Counted from the first letter of the stretch, positions 21,035 to 31,053 are shown. The stretch is DNA of 64,000 bases from Pantoea sp. IMH (GCF_000599885.1 NZ_JFGT01000002.1:558001-622000); one strand, 5' to 3'. Program-made: numbers and translations. The notes: a model not told the origin generated them from the sequence alone.

Positions 21035-21211
21035 GTGAACAGCGCTATGCCACTATTCAAACGTAAAAAAACCAGCCAGATGACCCGAATCGTACTGCTT
21101 GTCAGCTTTATCATTCTCGCCGGCAGGTTACTCTTTGTCGTCCCCGGTGCCATTGAGCACCATCAGCAAAAAAAACAGGACGCTCCCGTACCGGCCGCCA
21201 TAGCGAAATAG
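21035..21211 (+). CDS. yfgG: YfgG family small membrane protein
   Basis: 58-residue protein. The core QMTRIVLLVSFIILAGRLLF matches E. coli YfgG (63 residues), with one transmembrane span at about residues 18-38 and a tail containing HHQQKK. The start is taken as GTG at 21035, seven bases after AGGA. An in-frame ATG at 21047 has no ribosome-binding site at proper spacing. It is divergent from yfgF, the same neighbour as in E. coli. Molecular function not established. Confidence 0.8.
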   Translation: MNSAMPLFKRKKTSQMTRIVLLVSFIILAGRLLFVVPGAIEHHQQKKQDAPVPAAIAK

Positions 21212-21333
21212 CCCTGGCCCGCGGTTTTCCCTGCATAAAATTGCCTGAATAATTTCGACTTTTTCGCCGCTTATCTCCGTTTTAAGCAATACTTATTGCT
21301 TAGCCCGTTTTTGCCAGGCCCAAGGGAATTTTT

Positions 21334-22770
21334 ATGTCTGTCGCTTTATCTCATGCTCAGCAACTCTCTGAGATTCGTCACCGTATCCTCAATCTTCTGC
21401 TTAACGATAACGACCTTGTCGATACCCTGCTTGGCCGTCCCCTGAAAGAGACGCCCGCCGAGGCCATCGCACATGAGGAGCAGGCGGAAGAGATCAGGCA
21501 ATATATTCCGCTGCTTCACGCCGCCGACCTCGCCGACTTACTCGAAGCGCTGCCCGAAGACGAACGCCTGGCGTTATGGCAACTGATAGGCACCGAACGA
21601 CGCGGGACGGTGCTGGTTGAGGCTTCGGAAAGCGTCTGGGAAAGCCTGATTGAGGAGATGAGCGACCGCGATCTGCTCCGCGCCATCGCCCCGCTGGATA
21701 TTGACGATCAGGTTTATCTTGCCAAATATCTTTCCCGTGACTTAACCGGTCGCCTGCTCACCTCACTCGATCCGGCGCTGCGTTCGCGCGTGCTGGAAAC
21801 CGTGCATTTCGATCGCGACCGCGTTGGCCGCATCATGGACTTTAAGCTGATTACCGTACGGGCAGACGTCACGCTGGCAGCCGTACAACGTTTTCTTCGG
21901 CGCAATAAAGCCATTCCCGAGGGCACGGATAAGATTTTTATTACCGACAAAAAGAACAGATTGCTCGGCGAGCTGCCGCTGACCGCCATCCTGCTCAATA
22001 AGCCGGACACGCCGGTGATGAAGGTAATGAACGATCGCCCCACGACCTTTCTGATTGATGATAAGGCTGAAGATGCCGCTGGCGCATTTGAACGTTATAA
22101 CCTGATCTCTGCGGCGGTCATTGATGCAAAAGGCAAGCTGATAGGCCGTGTCACCATCGAGGATGTGATGGACCTGGTCAATGAAGCCAACGACAGCAAT
22201 ATCCGTAAGATGGGGGGTGTTAATCCGGACGAAGATGTGTTCGCCCCGGTCAGAAAAGCTGTACGAACCCGCTGGACCTGGCTTGCGCTTAATCTCTGCA
22301 CCGCCTTTGTCGCCTCGCGGGTCATCGGCCTGTTTGAAGACACGATTTCCCAACTGGTCGCGCTGGCCACGCTGATGCCCATCGTCGCGGGAATTGGCGG
22401 CAATACCGGGAATCAGACCATCACCATGATCGTCCGGGCGCTGGCGCTGCACCAGGTAGAGCCGGGCAACTTCAAATTCCTGATTGGGCGTGAGCTGGGC
22501 GTGGCGTTAATCAACGGGTTGTTCTGGGGCGGCATCATGGGCGGCGTGACCTGGGCGATGTATGGCAATATCGAACTGGGCGGCGTGATGATGCTGGCGA
22601 TGGTGCTGAATTTATTACTGGCCGCGCTGATGGGGGTGCTGATCCCGCTCTTTATGATCAAAATGAAACGCGATCCGGCCGTTGGCTCCAGCGTACTGAT
22701 TACCGCGCTGACGGATACCGGCGGCTTTTTTATCTTTCTGGGGCTGGCGACTCTGTTTCTGCTGCACTGA
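21334..22770 (+). CDS. mgtE: Magnesium transporter MgtE
   Basis: 478-residue Mg2+-gated channel of the MgtE/SLC41 family. The N-terminal superhelical domain (about 30-140) is rich in Leu and acidic residues (DLADLLEALPEDERL). A CBS pair lies at about 145-275 (IDAKGKLIGRVTIEDVMDLV), then five membrane helices with the pore motif PIVAGIGGNTGNQ. It has a good AAGGGA ribosome-binding site. It is not part of the E. coli backbone at this place, so it is an insertion between yfgG and guaA. It lies 103 bases before the DUF2254 gene; the short hairpin between them (GACCCG/CGGGTC, 22790-22806) lacks a U-run. Confidence 0.93.
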   Translation: MSVALSHAQQLSEIRHRILNLLLNDNDLVDTLLGRPLKETPAEAIAHEEQAEEIRQYIPLLHAADLADLLEALPEDERLALWQLIGTERRGTVLVEASESVWESLIEEMSDRDLLRAIAPLDIDDQVYLAKYLSRDLTGRLLTSLDPALRSRVLETVHFDRDRVGRIMDFKLITVRADVTLAAVQRFLRRNKAIPEGTDKIFITDKKNRLLGELPLTAILLNKPDTPVMKVMNDRPTTFLIDDKAEDAAGAFERYNLISAAVIDAKGKLIGRVTIEDVMDLVNEANDSNIRKMGGVNPDEDVFAPVRKAVRTRWTWLALNLCTAFVASRVIGLFEDTISQLVALATLMPIVAGIGGNTGNQTITMIVRALALHQVEPGNFKFLIGRELGVALINGLFWGGIMGGVTWAMYGNIELGGVMMLAMVLNLLLAALMGVLIPLFMIKMKRDPAVGSSVLITALTDTGGFFIFLGLATLFLLH

Positions 22771-22873
22771 AAGCACAAGGTTCAGTATGACCCGCCTGAC
22801 GGGTCGCTGTTAACAGAAACGCGGTCTGCATGGATTTTTTCTGTTTCTCACTGACCGCCCGATAAAGGGAATA

Positions 22874-24148
22874 ATGATGATCTCTCGCTGGCGATGGCTT
22901 CTGGGACAAATTTTCAAGAAACTCTGGTTCCGCGCCACGCTGTTCGCTATCGCGGCGGTGATCACGGCGCTGGTTTCTGTCGTTTTTAAGTCAATGATCC
23001 CGCTCTCCTTTTCGGTGAAGGTCGGCGCTGAGGCCGTCGACCACATCCTGAACATTCTTGCTTCCAGCATGCTGGCCGTCACCACCTTTTCACTGAGCAT
23101 TGTGGTTTCGGCCTACGGTTCCGCCACCACCAATGTCACGCCGCGCGCCACCCGTCTGGTTGTCGAGGATGTGACGACCCAGAATGTGCTGGCCACCTTT
23201 ATCGGCTCCTTCCTCTTCAGCCTGGTGGGCATTATCGCGCTGAATATGGAGGTCTATGGCAGCCAGGGTCGGGTGATTTTGTTTGCGGTGACGCTGGTGG
23301 TGATCGCGCTGATTTTAATCACGCTGTTACGCTGGATACAACATCTTACCGCGCTTGGCCGGGTGGGCGAGACGACGGCGACGGTTGAAAGCGCGGCGAT
23401 GAAAACCTTTATCGCCAGAGCGAAAGACCCTTGCCTTGGCGGCTATCCGTGGCTTGAGGCAGACCGCCAGCCTGCCGGCACCAGGGCTATCTATCCGCAG
23501 CAAATCGGCTATGTCGAACATATTGATATCGGCAGACTGGCCGCCTTGCTCACGGAGCGTCCAGAGCATATTTATCTTGTCGCCCAGCCTGGCAGCTTTA
23601 TACATACCGCCCGACCAGCGATCTATATTACCGGCAACGTGACGCCCGAACTGAGCCAGCAGCTCCTCGCCGCTTACAGCATTGCCGATACCCGCTCCTT
23701 CAGTCAGGATCCGCGCTTCTGTTTATGCGTGATGGCGGAGATCGCCTGCCGGGCGCTCTCACCTGCCGTCAACGATCCCGGCACCGCCATTGATGTGATT
23801 GGCCGCGCCGTCAGGATCTTATCTGCCTATGGCAGCCATCTTTCGCCAACCAGCGAAGTACGCTATCCGATGATCCATATTGCCCCGATCTGCACCGACA
23901 GTCTCTTTGATGACTTCTTCTCGCCCGTTGCCCGGGATGGCGCCGCCATGCGGGAAGTGCAAATCCGGCTCCTAAAAGCGCTGGCCATGCTGGTTGAAGG
24001 CTGGCCAGAACACTATCGCAATAGTGCCACGGCACATGCGACAGAAGTCCTGCACTATATTGAGCGGGAGAACTACATTCCCTCCGATCGCCAGCGTATC
24101 CACGAGCTCTTTCACAGCCTCTTTTCTGTCAGCAAACAGGACGCCTGA
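22874..24148 (+). CDS. DUF2254 family predicted membrane protein
   Basis: 424-residue membrane protein with four hydrophobic spans in the first 160 residues (around 18-40, 57-80, 105-128 and 135-158) and a large soluble C-terminal part. The conserved central element is SIVVSAYGSATTNVTPRATR, with AEIACRALSPAVNDPGTAID toward the C terminus; both are typical of DUF2254. Function is unknown for the family. An ATG three bases further in (22877) has slightly better spacing from AAGGGA. It follows mgtE on the same strand, which hints at an ion-related role but proves nothing. Confidence 0.85.
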   Translation: MMISRWRWLLGQIFKKLWFRATLFAIAAVITALVSVVFKSMIPLSFSVKVGAEAVDHILNILASSMLAVTTFSLSIVVSAYGSATTNVTPRATRLVVEDVTTQNVLATFIGSFLFSLVGIIALNMEVYGSQGRVILFAVTLVVIALILITLLRWIQHLTALGRVGETTATVESAAMKTFIARAKDPCLGGYPWLEADRQPAGTRAIYPQQIGYVEHIDIGRLAALLTERPEHIYLVAQPGSFIHTARPAIYITGNVTPELSQQLLAAYSIADTRSFSQDPRFCLCVMAEIACRALSPAVNDPGTAIDVIGRAVRILSAYGSHLSPTSEVRYPMIHIAPICTDSLFDDFFSPVARDGAAMREVQIRLLKALAMLVEGWPEHYRNSATAHATEVLHYIERENYIPSDRQRIHELFHSLFSVSKQDA

Positions 24149-24453
24149 AGCACAGAAACCGTATCAGGCAGGGTTTGAGCTCCTGCCCGGTTGGCGGCAA
24201 AGCGAATCAGGCGCATTTTCGCTTTCTGGCAAACGGACAGGTAACCCGCCAATACGGCTGTACTGGATAAGTAGCCGCGAGACCTCTTTATTGAGGTCGC
24301 TTCACCAGTGCTTCGGCCCGCAGAAATATCATTCAAATTTTATGATTAATTACAGCAAATAGTTCAGCTTTCACTCAGTCATGGTCAGGGCTATTATCTA
24401 ACACATCAAGGCAGAACGCCTTACAACTGATAAAAATCACTCAGGAAATGACC
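24149..24453. other. Non-coding stretch with two hairpins
   Basis: No credible gene. GGCAGG/CCTGCC (24161-24181) follows the DUF2254 stop and may end its transcript, though it lacks a good U-run. A second inverted repeat, GACCTC-TTTATT-GAGGTC, is near 24280-24297. The last part should hold the promoter of the small secreted-protein gene that starts at 24454. Confidence 0.5.
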
Positions 24454-24663
24454 ATGAAAAACATCAAAACTTTCGTTGCAGTTACCGTGCTTTCACTAAT
24501 CTCTTTCGGCAGCTTCGCGCAGAGCGTTACCGCCTCCGCTTCCACACTTGATGCGGCTGAAGCGCAGATTGCCGACCAGGCTCAGCAGGCTGGCGCAGCT
24601 TATAAAATCACGGGCGCCCGTGTTGATAACCGCGCCTACGTCTCTGCCGAACTGATTAAGTAA
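24454..24663 (+). CDS. DUF1471 (YdgH/BhsA/McbA-like) small periplasmic protein
   Basis: 69 residues. The signal peptide MKNIKTFVAVTVLSLISFGS ends at SFA (about residue 22). The mature part of about 47 residues ends with AYKITGARVDNRAYVSAELI, the family-typical beta-strand pattern of BhsA/McbA/YhcN proteins. The ATG at 24454 is chosen over one at 24448 because AGGA lies seven bases before it. Family members respond to stress and influence biofilm and surface properties. It is followed by a strong intrinsic terminator, so it is a single-gene unit. Confidence 0.88.
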   Translation: MKNIKTFVAVTVLSLISFGSFAQSVTASASTLDAAEAQIADQAQQAGAAYKITGARVDNRAYVSAELIK

Positions 24664-24688
24664 GTCCGACATCTACGCTAAGCTCTGA

Positions 24689-24713
24689 GGCTGCCCTGTG
24701 GGCAGCCTTTTTT
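24689..24713 (+). terminator. Strong intrinsic terminator
   Basis: GGCTGCCC-TGT-GGGCAGCC stem followed by TTTTTT, 26 bases after the DUF1471 gene stop. Confidence 0.92.
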
Positions 24714-24798
24714 ATTGCTTGCGGTGTGCAGGTGATCCCGTACGGATACCTCAAGGCTCCTGTAGATCGTGTTAGGGTTGATTTTGTTTGCATAACAT

Positions 24799-25122
24799 AT
24801 GGATGAATTAATGATTGTCAGAACATGGCACGGCTGCGTTCCACTGAAACACGCGGAAGGATTTGCCAGGCATCTGCAGAAAACGGGTGTGGAGCATGCT
24901 GAACGCACGCCGGGAAATCGGGGGGCTTTTGTTCGCCGGGAGACGCAGGGCGAATGGGAACATTTCTTTCTGGCGACTTACTGGGAAGATCTTGCGGCGA
25001 TAAAAGCCTTTGCCGGCGAGGCTTATCAGGTTGCCGTTACCTATGCTGACGATGAGCAGTTTGAATTACTGTCCGACCCTTATGTTTTCCAGCACGTTGT
25101 TGAGTCCGTGTCAGCGCTGTAA
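24799..25122 (+). CDS. Antibiotic-biosynthesis-monooxygenase-like (ABM fold) protein
   Basis: 107 residues with the dimeric alpha/beta-barrel pattern: MIVRTWHGCVPLKHAEGFAR at the start, then EWEHFFLATYWEDLAAIKAF and a C-terminal YADDEQFELLSDPYVFQHVV. Proteins like this are small oxygenases or binding proteins of unknown substrate. The start is uncertain: the ATG at 24799 and the in-frame ATG at 24811 both lack a clear ribosome-binding site. It stands alone between terminators. Confidence 0.7.
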   Translation: MDELMIVRTWHGCVPLKHAEGFARHLQKTGVEHAERTPGNRGAFVRRETQGEWEHFFLATYWEDLAAIKAFAGEAYQVAVTYADDEQFELLSDPYVFQHVVESVSAL

Positions 25123-25440
25123 ACCTTCACAGGTCGCACACAGATGGCGGCCTTTTTAGCCCAATTTAGTATGTTGTAACTATAAAGCGCATTATTTCCT
25201 TCACTCTATTAGCCACAGCTATCAGCGAGTAAACACCACGTTTTATTACGGAGAAACCTCTTATCAGATGATCAATAGCGCAGGAAACGGCCTGGCGGAA
25301 CAGGCAACTGGCCCACTCTTTTCTGGATAGTTTCATCAGCAAATCCGGGACTTGTTGAGATAACCTTGTCACCGGGCGCGATGAGATGCAGTATCAGGAT
25401 AAAGAGAAAGCGGCTTATATCACTGAAAAGGAGTTATTTG
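25123..25440. other. Intergenic region, nothing recognised
   Basis: AT-rich non-coding stretch before the acetyltransferase gene. A 68-codon open frame on the minus strand (25166-25372) has no ribosome-binding site or recognisable similarity and is not accepted as a gene. Confidence 0.5.
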
Positions 25441-25941
25441 ATGCAGGTGGAAATTCGCAGTGCAGAGCCTTCTGATGCAGAACATTATCAGCGCATATAC
25501 AGTCAAAGCCCGGTGCAGGCAAATACCTTACAGCTCCCCTCTTCTTCACTTGAATACTGGAAAGAGAAACTTTCTGTCTGTGCTAAACAGGGCAAGTTGC
25601 GTTTTGTGGCGCTGGTTGACGGAATCGTTGCCGGCGAACTGACAATTTATACCCAGCAGAATGCCCGGATAAGTCATGTGGTCAGCTTCGGCATCGGCGT
25701 TGATCCCGCTTTTGCCGGGCAAGGTGTTGGCTCAGCGTTAATGAAATTCTGCCTCACCTACGCCTTCAACTGGCTGGCCGTAAGAAAAATTGAGCTGGAA
25801 GTTTTTCATGACAATGAAGTCGCCATTGGGCTCTATAAGAAGTTTGGTTTCCGGGAAGAGGGTTTAAAGAAAGGTGCCGCCTTCAGAAATGGCCGGTATG
25901 AGGACGTTCTGCTGATGGCTAAAGATTCGCCGCATATTTAA
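25441..25941 (+). CDS. GNAT N-acetyltransferase (YhhY/AaaT-like)
   Basis: 166-residue acetyl-CoA-dependent acetyltransferase. The acetyl-CoA loop is GIGVDPAFAGQGVGSALM (motif A, about residues 84-101), followed by KIELEVFHDNEVAIGLYKKF (motif B). The N-terminal NTLQLPSSSLEYWKEKL resembles E. coli YhhY (AaaT), an L-amino-acid N-acetyltransferase. AAAGGAG seven bases before the ATG fixes the start; open frame upstream of it is ignored. Specific substrate is not known. The gene is in an accessory patch between mgtE and guaA. Confidence 0.85.
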   Translation: MQVEIRSAEPSDAEHYQRIYSQSPVQANTLQLPSSSLEYWKEKLSVCAKQGKLRFVALVDGIVAGELTIYTQQNARISHVVSFGIGVDPAFAGQGVGSALMKFCLTYAFNWLAVRKIELEVFHDNEVAIGLYKKFGFREEGLKKGAAFRNGRYEDVLLMAKDSPHI

Positions 25942-26063
25942 ATGAGCCGCATCTGTTTCTGCGATAAGGACCTGGAGTGAGATTTAACGCAAGATAAAGG
26001 GTAAATAGCGAGCTGAATGATGCGGATGCCTGCATCATTCAGCTACAGGAGACAGAAAACTTT

Positions 26064-26216
26064 TTATCTGACGCTCCCGTTTTCCAGACGTAATCCACTA
26101 ACACGTTCAAACTCACGGGTGTTGTTTGTAACCAGAACCAGTGCGAGCGAGCAGACATGCGCTGCAATCATACCGTCATACGGACCGATCGCCCTTTGCA
26201 GCGGAAAGCGCAGAAA
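26064..26216 (-). pseudogene. C-terminal remnant of a VapC-type PIN-domain toxin
   Basis: On the minus strand an open reading reads LQRAIGPYDGMIAAHVCSLA and then LVTNNTREFERVSGLRLENG before a stop. This is the last third of a VapC tRNA-cleaving toxin: the IGPYD and VTNNTREF elements hold the last PIN-domain acidic residues. An in-frame stop lies just upstream at 26232-26234, and no start, N-terminal half or vapB antitoxin is present. It lies directly behind the guaA terminator and is most likely dead DNA left from a lost toxin-antitoxin pair. Confidence 0.8.
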
Positions 26217-26220
26217 CAAT

Positions 26221-26243
26221 AAAGCCCGCAGTTACGCGGGCTT
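26221..26243 (-). terminator. guaBA terminator
   Basis: Minus-strand stem AAGCCCGC/GCGGGCTT with a 6-base loop, then TTTATTG, 48 bases after the guaA stop codon. Confidence 0.85.
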
Positions 26244-26290
26244 AGAGATGTTTTACTGCTTTTACGTGCAGGCTGTTGCCAGACGCGAAA

Positions 26291-27871
26291 TCATTCCCAC
26301 TCAATCGTCGCAGGCGGCTTACCGGAGATGTCGTAGACCACGCGGGAGATGCCGTCGATTTCGTTGATGATGCGGTTGGAGACGCGGCCCAGGAATTCAT
26401 AAGGCAGATGCGCCCAGTGCGCGGTCATAAAGTCGATGGTTTCAACTGCACGCAGCGAGACGACCCAGTCATATTTACGACCATCGCCCATCACGCCGAC
26501 GGAGCGGACCGGCAGGAATACCGTGAATGCCTGGCTGACTTTGTTATAGAGATCGGCCTTATGCAGCTCTTCGATAAAGATTGCATCGGCACGGCGCAGC
26601 AGGTCGCAATACTCTTTCTTCACTTCACCCAGTACGCGCACGCCCAGACCCGGTCCCGGGAAAGGATGGCGGTAAAGCATATCGTACGGCAGGCCCAGCT
26701 CCAGACCAATTTTGCGCACTTCATCTTTGAACAGCTCACGCAGTGGTTCCACCAGGCCCATCTTCATCTCTTTCGGCAGGCCGCCAACGTTGTGGTGAGA
26801 TTTAATCACGTGCGCCTTGCCGGTGGCCGAAGCGGCGGATTCAATCACATCCGGGTAGATGGTTCCCTGCGCCAGCCACTTAACGTCCTGCAGCTTCAGC
26901 GCCTGTTCATCAAACACTTCCACGAAAACGCGGCCGATGATCTTGCGCTTGGCTTCCGGCTCATCCGTGCCCGCCAGCGCATCGAGGAAACGTTTTTCCC
27001 CTTCCACATGGATAATGTTCAGGCCGAAATGGTCACCAAACATATCCATTACCTGCTCCGCTTCGTTCAGGCGCAGCAGGCCGTTGTCGACAAAGACACA
27101 GGTCAGGCGATCGCCAATGGCGCGGTGCAGCAGCATCGCGGTCACGGAAGAGTCGACGCCGCCGGACAGGCCGAGGATCACTTTATCGTTGCCGACCTGC
27201 TCGCGCAGGCGCTCAACGGCATCTTCAATGATTTTGGCCGGAGTCCAGAGCGCCTCACACTGGCAGATATCCAGCACAAAACGTTCCAGCAGGCGCAGGC
27301 CCTGACGGGTATGCGTCACTTCCGGGTGGAACTGGACGCCGTAAAAACGCTTCTCTTCGTTCGCCATAATCGCGAACGGGCAGCTTTCGGTGCTGGCAAC
27401 GGTCACAAAGTCGGACGGAATCGCCGTCACTTTATCGCCGTGGCTCATCCAGACATCCAGCAGCGGCTTGCCATCCGCGCTCAGCGAGTCTTCGATGCCA
27501 CGTGTCAGCGCACTGTTGACGAGGACTTCAACCTGCGCGTAGCCGAACTCACGCTCGCTGGAGCCTTCCACCTTGCCACCAAGCTGCTGTGCCATCGTCT
27601 GCATACCGTAGCAGACGCCGAAGACCGGCACGCCCGCGTTGAACACATATTCCGGCGCGCGCGGGCTGTTGTGCTCGGTGGTGCTTTCCGGGCCGCCGGA
27701 AAGAATGATGCCGTTTGGATTAAACTGGCGGATCTGCTCTTCGGTGACGTCCCACGCCCAGAGTTCGCAGTATACGCCCAGTTCGCGCACGCGGCGGGCA
27801 ACCAGCTGCGTATACTGCGAGCCGAAATCAAGGATCAGGATGCGGTGTTTGTGGATATTTTCCGTGGTCAT
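26291..27871 (-). CDS. guaA: GMP synthase (glutamine-hydrolysing) GuaA
   Basis: Converts XMP to GMP using ATP and glutamine-derived ammonia. 526 residues (E. coli 525). The class I amidotransferase domain has the nucleophile in VFGVCYGMQ (about residue 87) and catalytic His in [10 protein letters not shown]. The ATP pyrophosphatase P-loop is [11 protein letters not shown] (about residue 230), and the C-terminal XMP-binding dimerisation domain ends [17 protein letters not shown]. It follows guaB in the guaBA operon, with a hairpin in the 76-base gap. Confidence 0.98.
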   Translation of the reverse strand: MTTENIHKHRILILDFGSQYTQLVARRVRELGVYCELWAWDVTEEQIRQFNPNGIILSGGPESTTEHNSPRAPEYVFNAGVPVFGVCYGMQTMAQQLGGKVEGSSEREFGYAQVEVLVNSALTRGIEDSLSADGKPLLDVWMSHGDKVTAIPSDFVTVASTESCPFAIMANEEKRFYGVQFHPEVTHTRQGLRLLERFVLDICQCEALWTPAKIIEDAVERLREQVGNDKVILGLSGGVDSSVTAMLLHRAIGDRLTCVFVDNGLLRLNEAEQVMDMFGDHFGLNIIHVEGEKRFLDALAGTDEPEAKRKIIGRVFVEVFDEQALKLQDVKWLAQGTIYPDVIESAASATGKAHVIKSHHNVGGLPKEMKMGLVEPLRELFKDEVRKIGLELGLPYDMLYRHPFPGPGLGVRVLGEVKKEYCDLLRRADAIFIEELHKADLYNKVSQAFTVFLPVRSVGVMGDGRKYDWVVSLRAVETIDFMTAHWAHLPYEFLGRVSNRIINEIDGISRVVYDISGKPPATIEWE

Positions 27872-27913
27872 TGGGCTATTCCAGAGCGATGAACAAATAC
27901 AGGGATAAAGTAA

Positions 27914-27935
27914 ATGCCCGGTCAGCGCCGGGCAT
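27914..27935 (-). terminator. Hairpin between guaB and guaA
   Basis: ATGCCCGG-CGCTGA-CCGGGCAT on the minus strand, followed by TTACTTTA. It may partly terminate or stabilise the guaB mRNA and so set the guaB:guaA ratio. Confidence 0.55.
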
Positions 27936-27947
27936 CAGGCCGGGTTA

Positions 27948-29414
27948 TCAGGAACCCATGCGGTAGTTTGGCGACTCTTTGGTGATAGTCACGTCATGCA
28001 CGTGACTTTCGGTAATGCCTGCGCCGCTGATGCGGACAAATTCCGCTTTGGTACGCAGCGCTTCGATAGTACCGCAGCCGGTCAGGCCCATACAGGAGCG
28101 CAGGCCGCCCATCTGCTGATGAACGATCTCTTTCAGACGGCCTTTATAGGCGACGCGGCCTTCAATGCCTTCCGGCACCAGCTTATCCGCCGCGTTGTCG
28201 GTCTGGAAGTAACGATCGGAAGAGCCTTTGGACATCGCGCCCAGCGAGCCCATGCCGCGATAGGATTTAAACGAGCGGCCCTGATAGAGTTCGATTTCGC
28301 CCGGCGACTCTTCGGTGCCCGCCAGCATAGAGCCAACCATGACCGCGCTGGCGCCAGCCGCAATCGCCTTGGCGATGTCGCCGGAGAAACGGATACCGCC
28401 ATCAGCGATAACAGGGATACCGGTGCCTTCCAGCGCGGCAACCGCGTCAGAAACCGCCGTGATCTGTGGCACGCCGACGCCGGTAACGATACGGGTGGTG
28501 CAGATTGAGCCAGGGCCGATCCCCACTTTCACCGCGCTGACGCCCGCTTCAACCAGCGCCAGCGCGCCAGCGCCGGTGGCCACGTTGCCACCAAGAATTT
28601 GCAGGTCAGGGTACTTGGCACGGGTTTCACGGATACGCTGTAAAACACCTTCAGAGTGGCCGTGCGAGGAGTCAATCAGCAGCACGTCAACCCCAGCCGC
28701 GACCAGCGCGTCGATCCGCTCTTCGTTACCCGCACCAGCACCTACCGCTGCACCGACGCGCAGGCGGCCTTCCTGATCTTTACAGGCGTTAGGCTTACGT
28801 TCGGCTTTCTGGAAATCTTTCACGGTAATCATGCCCAGCAGATGGAAAGCGTCATCCACCACCAGCGCTTTTTCGATGCGTTTTTCATGCATCTTTTGCA
28901 GCACCACTTCGCGCGCTTCACCTTCGCGTACGGTGACCAGACGATCTTTCGGCGTCATCACTGCAGAAACCGGCAGGCTCATATCGGTAACAAAACGGAC
29001 GTCACGACCGGTGATGATGCCCACCAGTTCGTTGTCGCCGTTAACCACGGGATAGCCCGCGAAGCCGTTGCGCTCGGTCAGCGCTTTCACGTCGCTCAGC
29101 GCGGTAGTGGGCAGCACGGTTTGCGGATCGGTCACCACGCCGCTTTCATGTTTCTTCACCTTGCGGACTTCTTCCGCCTGGCGCTCGATGGACATGTTTT
29201 TATGGATAAAACCCAGACCGCCTTCCTGCGCCAGCGCAATAGCCAGGCCCGCTTCGGTAACGGTATCCATAGCGGCGGAAAGCATAGGGATGTTCAGGCG
29301 GATGGTTTTGGTAAGCTGGGTGCTGAGGTCGGCCGTGTTAGGCAATACAGTCGAATGAGCGGGAACGAGCAGAACGTCGTCAAATGTCAGGGCTTCTTTA
29401 GCGATTCTTAGCAT
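27948..29414 (-). CDS. guaB: IMP dehydrogenase GuaB
   Basis: NAD-dependent oxidation of IMP to XMP, the committed step of guanine nucleotide synthesis. 488 residues, same as E. coli. A TIM barrel is interrupted by a CBS pair at about 93-205 ([20 protein letters not shown]). The catalytic Cys is in [13 protein letters not shown] (about residue 305), and the flap and C-terminal [13 protein letters not shown] are intact. It is the first gene of guaBA; its promoter region carries a PurR box. Confidence 0.98.
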   Translation of the reverse strand: MLRIAKEALTFDDVLLVPAHSTVLPNTADLSTQLTKTIRLNIPMLSAAMDTVTEAGLAIALAQEGGLGFIHKNMSIERQAEEVRKVKKHESGVVTDPQTVLPTTALSDVKALTERNGFAGYPVVNGDNELVGIITGRDVRFVTDMSLPVSAVMTPKDRLVTVREGEAREVVLQKMHEKRIEKALVVDDAFHLLGMITVKDFQKAERKPNACKDQEGRLRVGAAVGAGAGNEERIDALVAAGVDVLLIDSSHGHSEGVLQRIRETRAKYPDLQILGGNVATGAGALALVEAGVSAVKVGIGPGSICTTRIVTGVGVPQITAVSDAVAALEGTGIPVIADGGIRFSGDIAKAIAAGASAVMVGSMLAGTEESPGEIELYQGRSFKSYRGMGSLGAMSKGSSDRYFQTDNAADKLVPEGIEGRVAYKGRLKEIVHQQMGGLRSCMGLTGCGTIEALRTKAEFVRISGAGITESHVHDVTITKESPNYRMGS

Positions 29415-29465
29415 GGCAATATCTCAACCTCAGGGTGAATGAGAACTTGTAAAATATTGCCGCGG

Positions 29466-29492
29466 CATTATACAGGGCGTAATCGATTGCCT
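29466..29492 (-). promoter_or_regulatory. guaBA promoter and PurR box
   Basis: On the minus strand AGGCAATCGATTACGC (29492-29477) matches the PurR consensus as seen at E. coli guaB, and TATAAT (29471-29466) is a perfect -10 immediately downstream. The operator therefore sits between the -35 and -10 positions. Confidence 0.8.
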
Positions 29493-29584
29493 CCAGCATT
29501 ATTTACTTAAAATGCTTGATCCCCTGTTTCAGGCATGTAGTATCGGATGATTAACCTCCTGATTTAAAGTTTGATCTTCATCAC

Positions 29585-30961
29585 ATGTCGCTACCACCGT
29601 CCGCCACTGTTTTTACCGTCAGCCGTCTCAATACCACAGTGCGTAAGCTGCTGGAGATGGAGATGGGCCAGATCTGGCTGAGTGCTGAGATCTCAAACTT
29701 TTCCCAGCCCTCTTCCGGCCACTGGTACTTCACCCTGAAAGATGATGGTGCTCAGGTGCGCTGCGCGATGTTCCGTAACAGCAACCGCCGGGTGACGTTT
29801 CGTCCGCAGCATGGACAGCAGGTGCTGGTCAGGGCCACCATTACGCTGTATGAGCCACGCGGCGACTACCAGCTCATTGCGGAAAGCATGCAGCCTGCCG
29901 GTGAAGGAGTGCTGCAACAGCAGTTTGAGCAGCTTAAGCAGAAGCTGGCGGCGGAAGGATTATTTGAGCAGCAACATAAACAGCCGCTGCCTGAGCCGGC
30001 GCATCAGGTTGGGGTAATCACCTCCTCCACCGGCGCGGCGCTGCATGATGTCCTGCGCATTCTGCACCGCCGCGACCCTTCGCTGCCCGTGATCATCTAC
30101 CCGACGCCGGTACAGGGCGTGGATGCGCCAGCCAGCATTGTGCGTGCGATCGAAGTGGCCAATCAGCGAGGCGAATGTGATGTGCTGATTGTGGGACGCG
30201 GCGGCGGATCTCTTGAAGATTTGTGGAGCTTTAACGATGAGCGGGTCGCACGCGCCATTTTCGCCAGCCTGATCCCGATCGTCAGCGCCGTAGGCCATGA
30301 AACGGATGTGACCATCGCGGACTTTGTGGCCGATTTGCGTGCGCCAACGCCGTCAGCGGCGGCGGAACTGGTCAGCCGCAATCAGATTGAACTGCTGCGC
30401 CAGCTGCAAAACCAGCAGCAGCGGCTGGAAATGGCGATGGACTATTTTCTGGCGCAAAAAAACCGTCGTTTTTCCCGCCTGCATCACCAGCTTCAGCAGC
30501 AGCACCCTCAGCTACGCCTGGCACGCCAGCAGACCGCCCTGATGAAACTCCAGCGCCGTCTGGACGACGTGATGCAAATCCATCTGCGTCAGGCAGACCG
30601 TCGCTTAGAACAGATTGAGCAGCGTCTGAGCGCCTTTCAGCCGCAGCATCGCCTTCATCGTCTCCAGCAGCAATTTCAGCAGTGGCAGTATCGCCTTCAG
30701 CAGGCGATGCAGCAGCAGCTAAACGGAGATAAGCAGCGTTTCGCCACGCTTGCCGCACAGCTTGAGGGCGTCAGTCCGCTGGCGACACTGGCCAGGGGGT
30801 TCAGCGTCACCACCTCTTCTGAGGGGGAAGTGATCAAACAGACGCGCCAGCTCCATCCCGGCGATCTGCTGAAAACCCGCCTGGACGATGGCTGGGTGGA
30901 AAGCGAGGTCACGCTCATCACGCCAGAGAAGAAATCCCGCAGCCGTAAAAAGCCGCTCTGA
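29585..30961 (+). CDS. xseA: Exodeoxyribonuclease VII large subunit XseA
   Basis: Large subunit of the XseA-XseB single-strand exonuclease, 458 residues (E. coli 456). The N-terminal OB-fold runs from about 10 to 105 ([20 protein letters not shown]). The nuclease domain contains [19 protein letters not shown] and the motif [20 protein letters not shown], with [13 protein letters not shown] further on. A long Gln/Arg-rich coiled coil (about 265-400) matches the filament-forming helix of the family. It is divergent from guaB, as in E. coli. The E. coli neighbour downstream would be yfgJ, but here about 18 kb of accessory DNA intervenes. Confidence 0.97.
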   Translation: MSLPPSATVFTVSRLNTTVRKLLEMEMGQIWLSAEISNFSQPSSGHWYFTLKDDGAQVRCAMFRNSNRRVTFRPQHGQQVLVRATITLYEPRGDYQLIAESMQPAGEGVLQQQFEQLKQKLAAEGLFEQQHKQPLPEPAHQVGVITSSTGAALHDVLRILHRRDPSLPVIIYPTPVQGVDAPASIVRAIEVANQRGECDVLIVGRGGGSLEDLWSFNDERVARAIFASLIPIVSAVGHETDVTIADFVADLRAPTPSAAAELVSRNQIELLRQLQNQQQRLEMAMDYFLAQKNRRFSRLHHQLQQQHPQLRLARQQTALMKLQRRLDDVMQIHLRQADRRLEQIEQRLSAFQPQHRLHRLQQQFQQWQYRLQQAMQQQLNGDKQRFATLAAQLEGVSPLATLARGFSVTTSSEGEVIKQTRQLHPGDLLKTRLDDGWVESEVTLITPEKKSRSRKKPL

Positions 30962-31026
30962 GAGGCGACTGGCGCGCCGTAAGCCCCCTTTTGCGCCCGC
31001 TTTCTGCCGCTGAATCGCCTGGCGAC

Positions 31027-31053
31027 TATACTTTTCAGACATACATTGTCTGA
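31027..31053 (+). promoter_or_regulatory. Promoter and palindromic operator of the protease gene
   Basis: A -10-like TATACT (31027-31032) is followed by the perfect inverted repeat TCAGACA-TACAT-TGTCTGA (31035-31053), which would cover the transcription start. It lies 14 bases before the protease start codon. The regulator is not identified. Confidence 0.5.

Noticed and set aside
20848-21066. 72-codon + strand frame ahead of yfgG
   Set aside because: Overlaps the yfgG ribosome-binding site and start in another frame; yfgG fits known family sequence better.
25166-25372. 68-codon minus-strand frame in the 25.1-25.4 kb gap
   Set aside because: No similarity recalled and no start signal; considered chance.
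26276-27892. Very long open frame on the + strand opposite guaA
   Set aside because: It is the antisense shadow of a GC-rich, strongly conserved gene; no ribosome-binding site and a composition dominated by His/Arg/Ala as expected for such frames.
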